A stretch of 64,000 bases of DNA, taken from positions 3,303,001-3,367,000 of the forward strand of contig JAPFBL010000068.1 in the NCBI GenBank assembly GCA_026182355.1, given 5' to 3'. The position numbers and the translations under genes are program-made. The stretch is from Hermatobates lingyangjiaoensis. Lineage: Eukaryota; Arthropoda; Insecta; Hemiptera; Hermatobatidae. This document shows, in pieces, positions 1 through 12,000 of the stretch. The stretch's first letter is position 1, and each line of letters opens with the position of its first letter. The notes beneath the pieces are model-generated. The model had not been told where the DNA came from. It saw only the letters and a program-made list of their open reading frames with translations, and did no database searches.

Positions 1-87
1 GCATGAAAGAGTAGAATAGACATAGCTATGTAAAAATTAACTTATTGGCTATAGAAAACATACCTATTTAAAAACTCTAAGTTAAAT

Positions 88-700
88 GTTACCTTACAAA
101 AGAGAATTAAATATCAGGATGTTGTCATACCTCTTCAGAATTCTCAAAAAGGTTTCTATTCCTTTATCAATTGATTTAATTGGTTGAGTGGAAGAGAAAC
201 AGCTATATTCTGTCATATAAATGATATAAACATGTCAATATTATAGATAAGCTATTCTATTCAACAGTTGTAAGTTACCTCATAGAGCAAAATTAAAATA
301 AAATTCAGGTATCTCCATATACCTGAAAAGTGTTTCTACCTGCAAATTACATGAACATGTAGAATAGAAATACTTCTACAAACAAAAAATTATAGTTAAT
401 AAAACAGCTATTGCATACAAGAAATATAACTTATTTTATACAGTAGTATGAAACATAAGAATGTGGTCAACATTCACTTCAAATACGTTTCTACTCCCCA
501 AAACATATGAGCTACATGGAGAGTAGTTGAGAAACATATATGTAACTAAAGACTTAAATGCATCAAACACAAAATCCATATGCAAATAGAGATTTAAAAA
601 AATATAAACACCTATGTATTCAACAATAAGTTACCTACAAAGTAGAATTACAATAAGAATAATCAGACATCTTCATATACCTGAAAAGTCTTTGTTATGT
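88..700 (-). repeat. Three diverged copies of a short exon-like segment
   Basis: Three segments (about 88-165, 272-345 and 620-690) share the same order of short motifs: a run like gttacct, an A-rich spacer, then on the minus strand a pyrimidine-AG followed by GTATATG(A/G)AGAT. In the two better copies the minus strand reads an acceptor-like tttcag, then 18 bases ending in TGA (680-663 and 322-305). The third copy (130-114) is 17 bases and out of frame. The copies lie downstream of the candidate exon at 865-938 in the same orientation, so they could be duplicated terminal exons or simply a degenerate tandem repeat. The repetition is visible in the sequence; the exon reading is speculation. 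Confidence 0.35.
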
Positions 701-864
701 TTCTAGGGTAGTGGTTCTGAATCTGCTTGAAGTTGGTGAGTTCTTAATTTTACAAATAGCTGAAACACACTGTATACAAATTTCCGAGAAATATTTTAAT
801 TACATTAAATTATCGTGCAATACGATAAAAATAATCATTAAAAAATAAAGAGAATGAGACTTAC

Positions 865-1282
865 TTTCAGTTTGTTTCTTTTTCTGCCCAGGGAAATATA
901 AACTTGTTGGGCCTTGGCGTCTTCTTCAGTGTTTGGGGCTGAAACATTTTATAGGGATAGGGAGGAATGGATCGAATTTCTTTTTCAATCCATTGAAATG
1001 TTATGTTTTGACTAGTGAATAATGTAGTTGCAAATTGTAAAATTTTTGCTCAGAGTCGTGAACAAAAGTAATTTCGCCATTGGTAGAACATATTCGTTGC
1101 ATATAAAATATTTGAGGTGAGTAGGTCTTCTTAAGAAGAAAATTGCTATTACTTATCACTAATAATAATGTTGCGTTCACAAAAAGAGATGCAATTTGTA
1201 GGATGAGGTATGGTGACCACGTTTTTATGTCTGGATATATTATTTGAATCACTGAGAGACACCTAGAAATCCTATAGACTCC
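865..1282 (-). CDS. Candidate two-exon fragment of an unidentified membrane protein
   Basis: Two minus-strand segments look like linked exons. The first (1282-1153, 130 nt) follows tttcaag and ends A|gtaata in phase 1. It encodes a hydrophobic stretch including TWSPYLILQIASLFVNATLL, which would be one membrane span. The second (938-865, 74 nt) follows tttcag, enters in the matching phase and ends at a consensus gtaagt in phase 0. It encodes an acidic-to-basic tail with EEDAKAQQVY and GRKRNKLK. The joined frame is open. No upstream start exon could be fixed; an ATG-containing exon ending at gtaaat near 2017-2048 is possible but not phase-linked. It could be a small multi-span insect membrane protein or part of a chemoreceptor-like gene. 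No family is recognised with confidence. Confidence 0.27.
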
Positions 1283-4200
1283 CTTGAAAATCACTCTTAT
1301 AGAGACCTAACAGATTACGATCTGTCTGGGAAGAATAGTGGATGTAAGAGTGTTTCGAACAGTGTAAGACGTTGAGTGTGCTTTGCTGGGTACTGTAATA
1401 AACTGAACACATAAACCTGAAATGATTACATGTATAAACACATAACATTCCCACTAACCTGTATACAGGTCTTTCGTCTACCTGCAACAATACACACATC
1501 TTAACATTATCTCAAGGGTGACATAAAATAGGGTGATATCTTTGTCAGTCATGATGTGACTAGTCATAATCAAATAATTCTGGTATATGTCAAACATAAA
1601 GTAATTCTTGTCGTTTTCTTCATTTACAAACAAACCTATTATACCCTAATAATTTTCAAAAAAAAATGGTTAATATTAATTTCCTATTATAGTGCTTAGG
1701 TGCATTGTCGGCCATGTTTTTTTGACAAAAAAGAAATAGTGCACTGGTTGAGTTCAATATAGAAAAAATCTATTTCTTATATCGCCATTTATAATAATAA
1801 CACGTATTCTTCGTTTTTTTGATATCGGAGAATCAAAAAGAAGCAATTATTTTAAGACAAGTAAAGCAGAAAATTAACTACCCTTTAAATTATAATTGAT
1901 TGCATATAATTTAACATATATTTTGATATATAGTTAAATTATAGTCAAAAGACTAGTGTTAACAGAAAATTTCAAGTGACATTATTTGTGAACAAAGGAA
2001 AATTGTTCAATTTACCTTGGCATAAGCCACAGTGCATTTTCCGCCATGATTCTTTGATGAAGGGAAGTTGCAGACTGTCTCTAGTATTCAAAAAACTTTA
2101 CGGATTCCAAGAGTGACTTACACATTCCTAGAACAGAGTGGCCAACCCCATTATGACTTCTTTTTACTTCATTATAAAATCAAACAAATTTGTTAAATGT
2201 TTCATAAAAATTGAAATTTTCTTGATAGTTATTTAGTTTGAAAGTTTTTTCTTTTTTACTGTTTTTGTACTGTTTCTTTTTATACTGTTTAGTGATAAAT
2301 TTTATTCTTATTGTTATTTGTTTTACATTAATAAGGAATCGAGAATAATAGTTATAATTTAAAATAAAACATTTTTTTAAATAACTTCCGGGAATAAGTT
2401 TCATGAAACATATCAACTTTGTAAATATCTTAAAATAAAATATGAATGCATATTACATTTGACTGCCTTCCATGGACTGCATACATATGCTATCCTTCCC
2501 ATAATCATTAATATAATTCCTAAGTATAGACATTTAGACAACTAACTTTTGATTACTTAATATAAAAGTTATACTATAGACATAATCTCACTAAACGAAA
2601 GACTGTAAACAGAAATATTGTACAAAGTATAATTTGTGCACAACATAAAAATAACTGAAGTAGAATGCACTCAACAGTACTGTGAATAAATATATTATCG
2701 AATTCATTGACTAAATTGATCAATTTAGTTAACTGATTAGTATAATGTGGGTGTTTTTGTTATTAAAATTATAAAGAAAGCAACTGAATAATTATAGATT
2801 TATACATAACTTGTATTGCAAGGACCTCATTTGTAGGAGCATCAACAACAGTTCATATTTCAATTAATTCATTCTAATGAATGCCTAAAAGCATTTCGCT
2901 GGTTGTGATAAAAATGTAATCAATATTTAAAGCTGTTGAAAAAAAAGTTTCGAGTGGTCATTTTTAAACAGTGCTCAATACTATTAATTATCAATACCCA
3001 TTACAAAAATAAATTATCTTTCTTTTTTAAAGAACTATCGCAATATGAAATTCACTTCTAATCAATAACTTAAGTAACTTACACTTTCTTAATGCACCTT
3101 CTTAATGAATGTTTAATTAACATAATCTCATTTTTAGGGAGTCAAAGTTGTAATATATTTCATATATACAATGTACAATGATTAATACTAGATTATTTAT
3201 GAAGTATAAACATGTACATCTTTAATATGACATATATCAAAAATATTTTGTTTTCTTAATGCCACTAAATTATAAGAAGTATAACATTCACAATTCATTT
3301 TAATAACTCAATGGAATTATTGTTTCTTCATTCATCTTAAATTACAGTAATTGCAAAAAATAAATTAAGCAACAATATTTTAATATAGTTTAGCATATTT
3401 AAAAGTAAATAGGTATATTGTGAAATATTCTGTAGTAAACATGTACCTTTAATAAATAAATAATTATACTTCATAGATAAACCATAATAAGCATTTTAAA
3501 TCTTTTTTAACATTATGTTTAATCCACAAAGGTTTATTTTAGCAAAAAGACGCAAAATTTGTTAACCAAAAAGAATGCTGATTTAAAAGTCAACCTATCA
3601 TATTCATTGAATGTAATCATTAAGTAGTCATCTAATTATTTGCACATGCCGATAATACTAAACTGTTTAAGTACTTATGATATTGCACAAATAAGTTAAA
3701 ATGAAAATCGTACTTACTGTTTGAAGTTATCACTGTATCAAAATATCAAGTTGAGTGAATAAACTAAATTATTAGAACTTTAATTAAAGACACTCACGGA
3801 AGCATAACATTTTACTGGAGAATAATGGCGCAGTTTTGTTTTATTTATAGCTTTATTAAAATTAACATTATTTTCATGATTTTCAACAATTTTAGCAGTC
3901 GATTTGTTCAGTTATTTATTTAAGACATATCTATACTCAACTGTACTATGTACAGAAAATAAGAATAATTAAAAAATTATTCCTGCCTGCTGTACTCTGT
4001 TATAAGGTTGCTATGAATGTATATTGAGAAAAAATATATTAGTAATTAGCCAGTTTATATATTCAATTCAAAGCCAAATCCAGCTATTCGGTATAATTTA
4101 AAAACTTTTATAGTTGGGAGCTTCTAATTTTTGAAAATAATAAATATGAAATATTAAACTAGAGTAGTGAAACAACTGGATATTTGTTAATAAACATAAT

Positions 4201-4450
4201 TCCTCTTTCTTGAGGAAAGAGTCCATTCGTCACATTTCAATATCATGGAAAGGTACTACAATTCACAAAGATAAAGTAATTACAACTGATATTAAGTTTT
4301 GTTTGAGAGTGCAATATATAGAATACATAGCATTTTGTGAGACAAATCCATCATACCATGGAAGACAAAGAAAATTTATTTATGTTTATTGACGATGATT
4401 GTTTACATGTAAAAATATTATTCCTCTTATATCTCATATAAGTCAATAAA
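1283..4450. other. AT-rich stretch without a supported gene
   Basis: Very AT-rich sequence with short random ORFs only. An isolated minus-strand ATG at 2048 begins MAENALWLMP and runs into a gtaaat donor near 2016, which resembles a first coding exon. No phase-compatible partner was found, so it is not called as a gene. Confidence 0.5.
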
Positions 4451-4451
4451 T

Positions 4452-4690
4452 TATTTACATTTTTCCATTATAAACATCAATCTCAGTGGATTCGCTCAAA
4501 AAATTGCTGTCAATGTAAACAATGTAAAAAAACGTCAAAAATTCGACAAGTATACCAGGTGATCCCTTAGTCCGAATCATTGAACAAGCTTTATAAAACG
4601 ATTTTAGGGACCTCAAAACATGTAATCCATCAAAATCTCGAGTCAACTTTTTTCACTATCACTATACTTTACTTTTAGTAAAGTAAATAG
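4452..4690 (-). repeat. Unclassified repeat family R1, 5' fragment
   Basis: Read on the minus strand, this segment begins with an agtaaagtatagtga run and a gattttgatgga stretch, then a ttgaggtccc motif. The same motifs occur in the same order on the plus strand from about 24195. It corresponds to the first part of that longer copy. No protein or terminal inverted repeat was seen, so the class is unknown. Confidence 0.6.
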
Positions 4691-5284
4691 GTGTTAATAT
4701 ATAACGCTTATAGTTTATAATACCACTTACTTGATGAAAACATTGACGGATAATACATATTTATTATTTATACCCTCTTCTTGATACATGAAAGTGCAGA
4801 TTTAGTTATGCTATTTACATCAAATAATGGACTATTATTTTAGCTCTAATGAATTCCTGTAAACCAACACCTACAGTACTCATAAAATAAACTGTTAGTT
4901 GAAATTAAGAACGATTATGTTATTCAGTTGAAGGAATTTAAGATTTATTAAAAGTTTTTATAGCTTTATTGCTCTTTGCCCTGATTAAAATTTCATGATT
5001 TTTTTTATAAATTGCTAATTTATTGTTCCATTTTTGGTCAAATGTTCATGATTTTTTAATGAGCCGTTTAGCGTCAAAAAAAAAACATTTTCTGAAAACA
5101 GAAATCGTACTTTAAAGCCCCTTAGGTGAATGTAATTTTGAAAAAAATCATTTCATCTCATTCTCCACATAATGTTCTATTTTAGGAACAGTTTCATTTT
5201 GATCCGTCAAACGGAATGGCTTGTAATCGCTCTCAGATGATTTGAGATTGAATTATAAGTTAACATTTTTACATTTTATTGAAA

Positions 5285-5600
5285 AAAAAAATATTTCCCG
5301 TTGTTTTAAAATTCTGAATATATTTTTCGTTTGTTGCATTTGTAACTTCAAAGATAATGCCAAAATTTCAAAACTCTAGAATTAGCAGTTTAGGAGAAAA
5401 AAATGTTTCCTAAAAAACGGTTTTTGACAAAAAAAAGTGACTTTCCCGTCATGCATAATTCTTCCCAAGCAATAGGGATCATCTACACTATAGAGCCCAT
5501 TTTTGTGTAAAATATCAACTTGATCCATCAAAGAGTCTGGACCTGAAATGATTATTAAAGGATTATTCAACCTAAAAAAGAACGTGTTTAAAAGCGTTGT
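5285..5600 (-). repeat. Unclassified repeat family R1, 3' fragment
   Basis: On the minus strand the segment reads gcatgacgggaaagtcact, then ctcctaaact, a ttgaaattttggcattatc run and a gttacaaa-type motif. This matches the later part of the plus-strand copy at about 24440-24600. Together with the fragment at 4452-4690 it shows two separately truncated insertions of one family upstream of TRUB2. Confidence 0.6.
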
Positions 5601-6036
5601 TTTTTTGAATATTTTTCATTTGATAAATCTCTTCCAATTCTCCCAACATCGGTCTGCACCACAGGTTAGTCAAAAAATGAATTGATTAATTATGAATCTA
5701 AAATTAATTAACAATATTTATTGAAATAAATTCCTGAACTTGCAGGGCAATTTCAATCGCGTTGCATTTATTTTGAATAAGCTGAAGTTGGGTCAAATCA
5801 TAGTGCACATAATGGAACACCAATGTTTCTTTGCAACCAAGATATGGTAAAAACAACTGTTTGAAATGACCGATCAGGGTATCAGCTATGATTGGTTTGA
5901 ACACGCAGGCACTCCTACTGGTGCTTCAAGAAGGTTACATTGTGGTTATTGTAAATATGTAGTTACCTTCCTTTTTTCCTTTTCAAACTTTTGGAAGAGT
6001 TAATTTTATTCTTTATTTGTGGTTTAATTTTTTTTC
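5601..6036. other. Upstream region of TRUB2
   Basis: No other gene is visible. The 100 bases before the TRUB2 ATG are T-rich and presumably hold the promoter and a short 5' UTR, but no clear TATA box or initiator can be singled out. Confidence 0.4.
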
Positions 6037-9000
6037 ATGTCTAAAGTTTTAGTAGGAGATGCAGCAACTATTTTCCGTTTACTTAATGGAATTTGTTGCG
6101 TTTTTAAGCCTGCCGGTGAGACAGTCGGACGCGTAAGAAGAAGTTTATTACATAAACTATCAAATGGTTAGTACTCGTATAATTATTTATTGTTTTGTTA
6201 GTATGTTTCTTAATAATGTTCATTCTTTTAGAACTATGCCAACTGGAACACAAAGAACCAACCCCATATGTTAACATTGAAGGTGATACAACTAAACCAA
6301 TGAAGATAGATGTTTTTGACAGTTTTGTCGATAACCCTCTAGTAATGGGACCGAAGTACGAACCTTCTGATTTCAAATGCTTGCATGTAAATTTAGTTGG
6401 AAAAGACACTTCAGGAGTATTATGTGAGTTTTTTACATATCTCCTTGTAATTTATTTTAATTTTGTATTACTACACAACCAATTGCTGGACCTTCTTGAG
6501 GATTATCTGGTATGAGTTAGCACCATCCGTTTTTAACTTCTATACCCGTTGTAAGCTGTGATAACGAAAATATACATTTTCGAAACGTTGGATTAAGAGT
6601 TGAGTTTGTTGACCAGAAAACCTGCAAAAAGCCCAGCAACATTGGTTGTGTAATGTATTAACTTTTACTGGTCCATAATTGGAGATTACCTAATTAATTT
6701 TTTTCTATTTATATCGTTAAACCTTTGTAATGTTAAACTTTAAAATAGAATATGTTTAAACTTTTTTGTGGATTTATTTTTAAAACAAAGGCCTTAAATA
6801 GTATAATATGAAGGAATATTAATTCTTAGGGTCTGCAAAATTAGTCCAATGAAATGTTTGTACTTGTTATTGTCGATCGACTAATTGAAAATGTCTGAAG
6901 GCTTTGTGCTAGTTGATCTGTTATCAGGAGAACATTTTTGTTCATTATTATATAAACAATTTAGTAAACAATAATAAATAAGTAAGACATTTCAGTTGTG
7001 ATAAACATTTGGCTTAACAATAACACCAAAGACATTTTATTAACCGTTTAATTTCAATTGTTACGGTTATAGTTTGTATATTTTCACTTTGGGATGTTGA
7101 CTTTTAAATAATTTGTAATATTTGTATTGGATTTATGCCTACATTAGCTTAACATTATTTTTAAAAGGATTTTGGTGATTTTGTTTCTACTTTGATGAAT
7201 GTTATATTGTTTCTATAGAGTAACTTATGTGATTTAGTGTTTGGCCTGAACAAAGGTATTCGTGATGCGCTTCAACTCAGACATGCCAACCCTCTGAGAG
7301 TTTATCAAGTGAAAGGATGTTTGGGTGAGGCTAAAAACAACTTGTTTGCTAGCGGGAAAACAGTCGGGACGAGCAAGTTTCAGCACGTCACTCTGGGATC
7401 ACTTCAGCAGACGGTGGCATCCATTCAGGCATCGCACCAAAGAATCATGTTTGAGTGAGTTTTCATATTATATGGTGTTAATAAATAATTGCTTCTTCGC
7501 CCCTTAGTTCAAGCTGACCATTTAAAAGGACTGCATTCAGTAAGTGGTGTTTTCTGCATACACATGATGAACAGCTGGTGCATGGCTTGGGTAGGACTGT
7601 AGAAACGACTCGAATAGTAGAGTGCCGTCATTCATGTTCTGAAGCAATATGTTGACTTTCTCCTCCAAGAACAGTCTTGTCATTTCCATGTGACGAGTAA
7701 TAATCTCAAATCTTACCATTTTGAAAAGTCAACTTTAGAACAGCCTGTTTAATCAGTTTCACTTAAAGAAGTCTTCCAGTAATTTTAAAATAAATAAATT
7801 GATGGACGGATAATTCAATTGCAATATTTATTATTAAATTTTTAAAACGTTTCGCATTCCCCAAGTTTAGTTGATTCATGTCGTTTGTGGTCTCCGGGCA
7901 TAATTATCTTGGTATGGAATTAGAATAGAAGCTAGTGAGTCTACAGATACAGCGGATAATATTCCAAAGTTACATGATACAGCGTATGAAAAGGCAAATA
8001 GTTTTGAAGATACAATAGAGGCAGATGTTGAAGTGATATAAACATTTCTACAGGATTGAACCCCCGGCCGTCGCTGTATGCGTCCACAAAGTCGAGGTAC
8101 GCAGAGGGGCGCTCGACCAGCCATGGATGCGTGGTGGCCTCGTGGAGAACTGAGGCTCTCGGAGCGTTTTCCCATAATCTTTTCCTAATTCTAAAATAAA
8201 TAATGGATGAATAGATGGTTGAATTGTACTATTTATTATTACATTTTAAAACACTTCGCTTTCCTCCAAGTTCCATTGATTGGCATGGATCAAGTTCAGT
8301 AGAATTGGTAAGTAGATAGATAAATCATGTATATCATATTTATTTATATGATAAATCATTTATAATAATAGATACATCTGATGGAAGGTATAGAAATATT
8401 ACTCACTTTTTTTCCTTTTCGGTGTGATTAAATAAAATTGGAATCTTAACCAACTATCAGAATATGTCTCTCATTCCGGCATAGATACATTGACTGGGAC
8501 ACAGTTGCTCAGGATATTCTTTCACGTCAAGAAGACTGCAATAATTCGGACGACGAACAACAAGAATTTGATATTGAACACTAATAAAGAGAAAATTCAT
8601 TAGAAAAAATTGATTGAAGATATGAAAGAAATTTAGATTACGCCGGACTTGTTTGAGAAAATGTGGACACAAATTCAAATGAAGGATATACCATTGAGAC
8701 CACTTGTAGTATATTGGAAGCAACACCTAGTCAAGAAATCAGATTCCGCGGATGAACAGATTCATTTGAAGCCTACTAAAATTGAAGTGTATACTGGTAG
8801 TCCTGTAAAACATGCAAAATATGATTCTTATTTGTTAACGTTTCATATTTACATTTATGAATCATTAACATCTAATAGTTCATAAGTTTTAAATAAATTA
8901 ATAAGGTACAATGGATTTAAAGCTTTTTGATACTTTTTTTAAAAAAATAACCAAAAAAAACTAAGCTCTAATAAATATGTTTTGGAAACATATTTATTAG

Positions 9001-12000
9001 GGTTTGGAAATTTAACTAGGAAATATCTGAATATTTGAAGTATTATTAGTTTGAAAGTTTTTCTTATTTTGCTTTTCAGTATGAGTGGAGTGGACATGGA
9101 GAGCGAGGCAGCGTACCAGTTAGCAGTGAGTGGTCTTATTAGGCCAGAGTCAAGGAAACTGCCCATCATATATGGCATTAAGTGCATTGACTTTGACCCG
9201 CCCAACTTTACCATTGGTAATAGATTTTTAATAATCAAATTATAACTCTATTGAAGTTTTCATCTCTTTTCCTAAAGGTTTATGACAAGTACAAAAAAAA
9301 TTCCAGTTTATTCTTAAGTTGCATAATTACTGCCTACTGCATTTGGTTGCTATAGTAATGCTTAAATTAATAGTTATTAATTTAACTTGTAGTATTCATT
9401 CGTCATTGACTTTGCTTCTTCATAAAAAGGATTAAAAAGAAGCTATCTGTGAAATGCAATATAAATAACAATTGAGAGTTTTTGGAGATAAAAGCGGACG
9501 ACTGCCTAGGGATTTCCCTTGACTTCAGTCTCTTGAACCTTGCGAATCATCGCTGTAAACGATTATTTCCAAATGCATTTCCACTGCATAGGAATAAATA
9601 TACGTTATGTATATTTTTTTTTTTATGTACATATATGTTGATCGCGAGTGACCCATATTTCCCATGATGTAGGATGGATAGAGATCACCTTAATACATTT
9701 ATGTTATTCATAAATTGTAGAGCTTCAATTTATTAAGCTTCAACAAAATCAACAAATTGTAATGGGCTACATCATGTAATTGTAGAAGTACTACAGTTTT
9801 GTCTTCCTAATTTAAAAAAAAAAATCAAAAGAAAGTGAAATGATCTTTACTCAACTTTTTGAGTATGCCCAATATCAGGAATGATGGACCATCCATTTAA
9901 TTTTTTTTTTTTTAATTTAGACACTACATTTTTGCTATTATTGTAAAAATGTATAGCATGTTTAATTGGAAAAATAAATGTTGATGAACACTTAGAATAT
10001 ATATTTCTAATGAATGAGTATCATTTCAATAATGAAATGAAACAAGTATTAATTTAAATTTTATGATTCAGTAAATGAAATAAAATTACAGTTAGATTTG
10101 TAACACTCAGTGAAGATATTACTCAAATCACTGAGTAGAATGTAAGAAATTAGGGCATGATCTGGTGGACTATCTATCAATGGGTAAAGCAGTTTAGATA
10201 GAAAGATGTAATCAATTTGTTTTGGCTATGTTCCAGAGAGATAATAAAAACATAACAAATTAAAATCAAATTATTATAAGTAATTGCTTCATTTTATTTT
10301 AATTTTTTGTGTAGTACAAACATGTATAGTACTACTTTGTGTTTTGTGTAGTACTACTTTATTTTAAGTAGTATAAGTGGCAATGTAATTTTTTATGATT
10401 AATATTTTAAATAAGAAATATTTAAATGGAAAATTTGTTATTGATAGTTATGCTATGTTTGAAATAATTTTACTTCTAATAAATTACTTTATTAAACTCA
10501 GAAATTTTAATAAAATTGAGATCAACAAATTGAACAATTGCCCCGGTGAAACGTATAGTTGTCCTTGTAAGTGTTATATAGCTCTTTGGAACAATTCAAA
10601 ATTTCTGGAATCTTTATCATAGATTACTCACATAAATAACTAGGTGCAATATTTCAAGTCTCTAGAATAACCAGAAGAGTAAAAAGAAATAATTTTACTT
10701 GTTTCGCTCTAGTGTACGACAAAGAAGTACCTTTTCTCTACTGAAATTTTACCAAAAAACAATAGGGTAGATTTACACATCGAAGACTGTATGTCTGACA
10801 AACGAAGTTTGTCATTTATTATTTATGTCTCGCTAAATGTGCTATTCTTAAAGTGATAAACACAATTTGATAGCACCCACCCACCACCACATCCAGACAT
10901 CATTGTAAAATATCAGAAATGAATTCTGGGGGCCTCAAGACCTGTGGAATTGTTCAAATTTGAAAATAGATTTTCTCACGTATGTACTTTACATATAGCA
11001 AAAAATAATAAAAGTTAATGTTCATTTAATTTAACATTATACATTGGTTTTCAAGTTTCAAAAGATGTTGCCAAAAGTACTGTTTCTTTTAAATTTCAAT
11101 GGCTTCTATAATTCTTAAATTATACTCACCTAATTTTAGAATTAGGTATAAATTCAGTCTTTGAAGATTTTTGGCAATTATATATTTGGTTATAATTGTC
11201 TACTTACACTTGTATATATCACTGCTTGAAATAGGGAATAAAAATGACCTGATTTTCAAAAAAATTATCTTTCTTGACTGTCCACTATTGTTGGATTGGG
11301 CAGAGTTCTATCCAATAATTCGCATATTTGAAAGCATTTCCAGGCTTATGACTCTTATTATCCCCGATATTGCGTCTTATGTCGTTTACTGTCTGAACTT
11401 TATTAAAAGACACCTTTTCTTTAAGACAGCCTCACAAGGACAGATCGGGACTAGTCAGGTAAGGCGAAGAGGTTGTCAGTTTATTTTATAACCACTGGGA
11501 ATAATTCAGTCATGAAAGATATTCTGGATATTTGCTTGATCTCTCTTACAGTATAAGCTATAGCTCCATATGGTTGGAGCCACATTTCCTCTGGTTTGTC
11601 CTGTACATGTAGTTCAGATAAATCTCCAATATGTCACTTCCGTTACTTTTACCTGATTTACCATCCCCTGTACTAAAGATATATGGGCCATTAATCTCAT
11701 GAGAGTGATAAAGTGGCCTTCTAAAAAATACTTTATTAAAATCAGACATTTTAAAAAATTGAGATTAACAATCGGCGCGATGAAAGATATTAGTTGTCCT
11801 TGTATGTGTTATATAGCTGTTTCCAACAATTCGAAATTTCTGAAATTTTTATTATAGATTACTCACATAAATGACTAGGTGCAATATTTCAAGTCTAGAA
11901 TAACCAGAACAGTAAGAAGAAATAATTGTATAAGTGGCTATGCAATTTTTTATTATTCATATTTTAAATATGATTTCAATGGGCAAGTTGCTATTGATTG

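Noticed and set aside
9482..9667. 61-codon plus-strand frame in TRUB2 intron 4
   Set aside because: No acceptor and donor in suitable phase, poly-T-derived Phe run, no similarity recognised.
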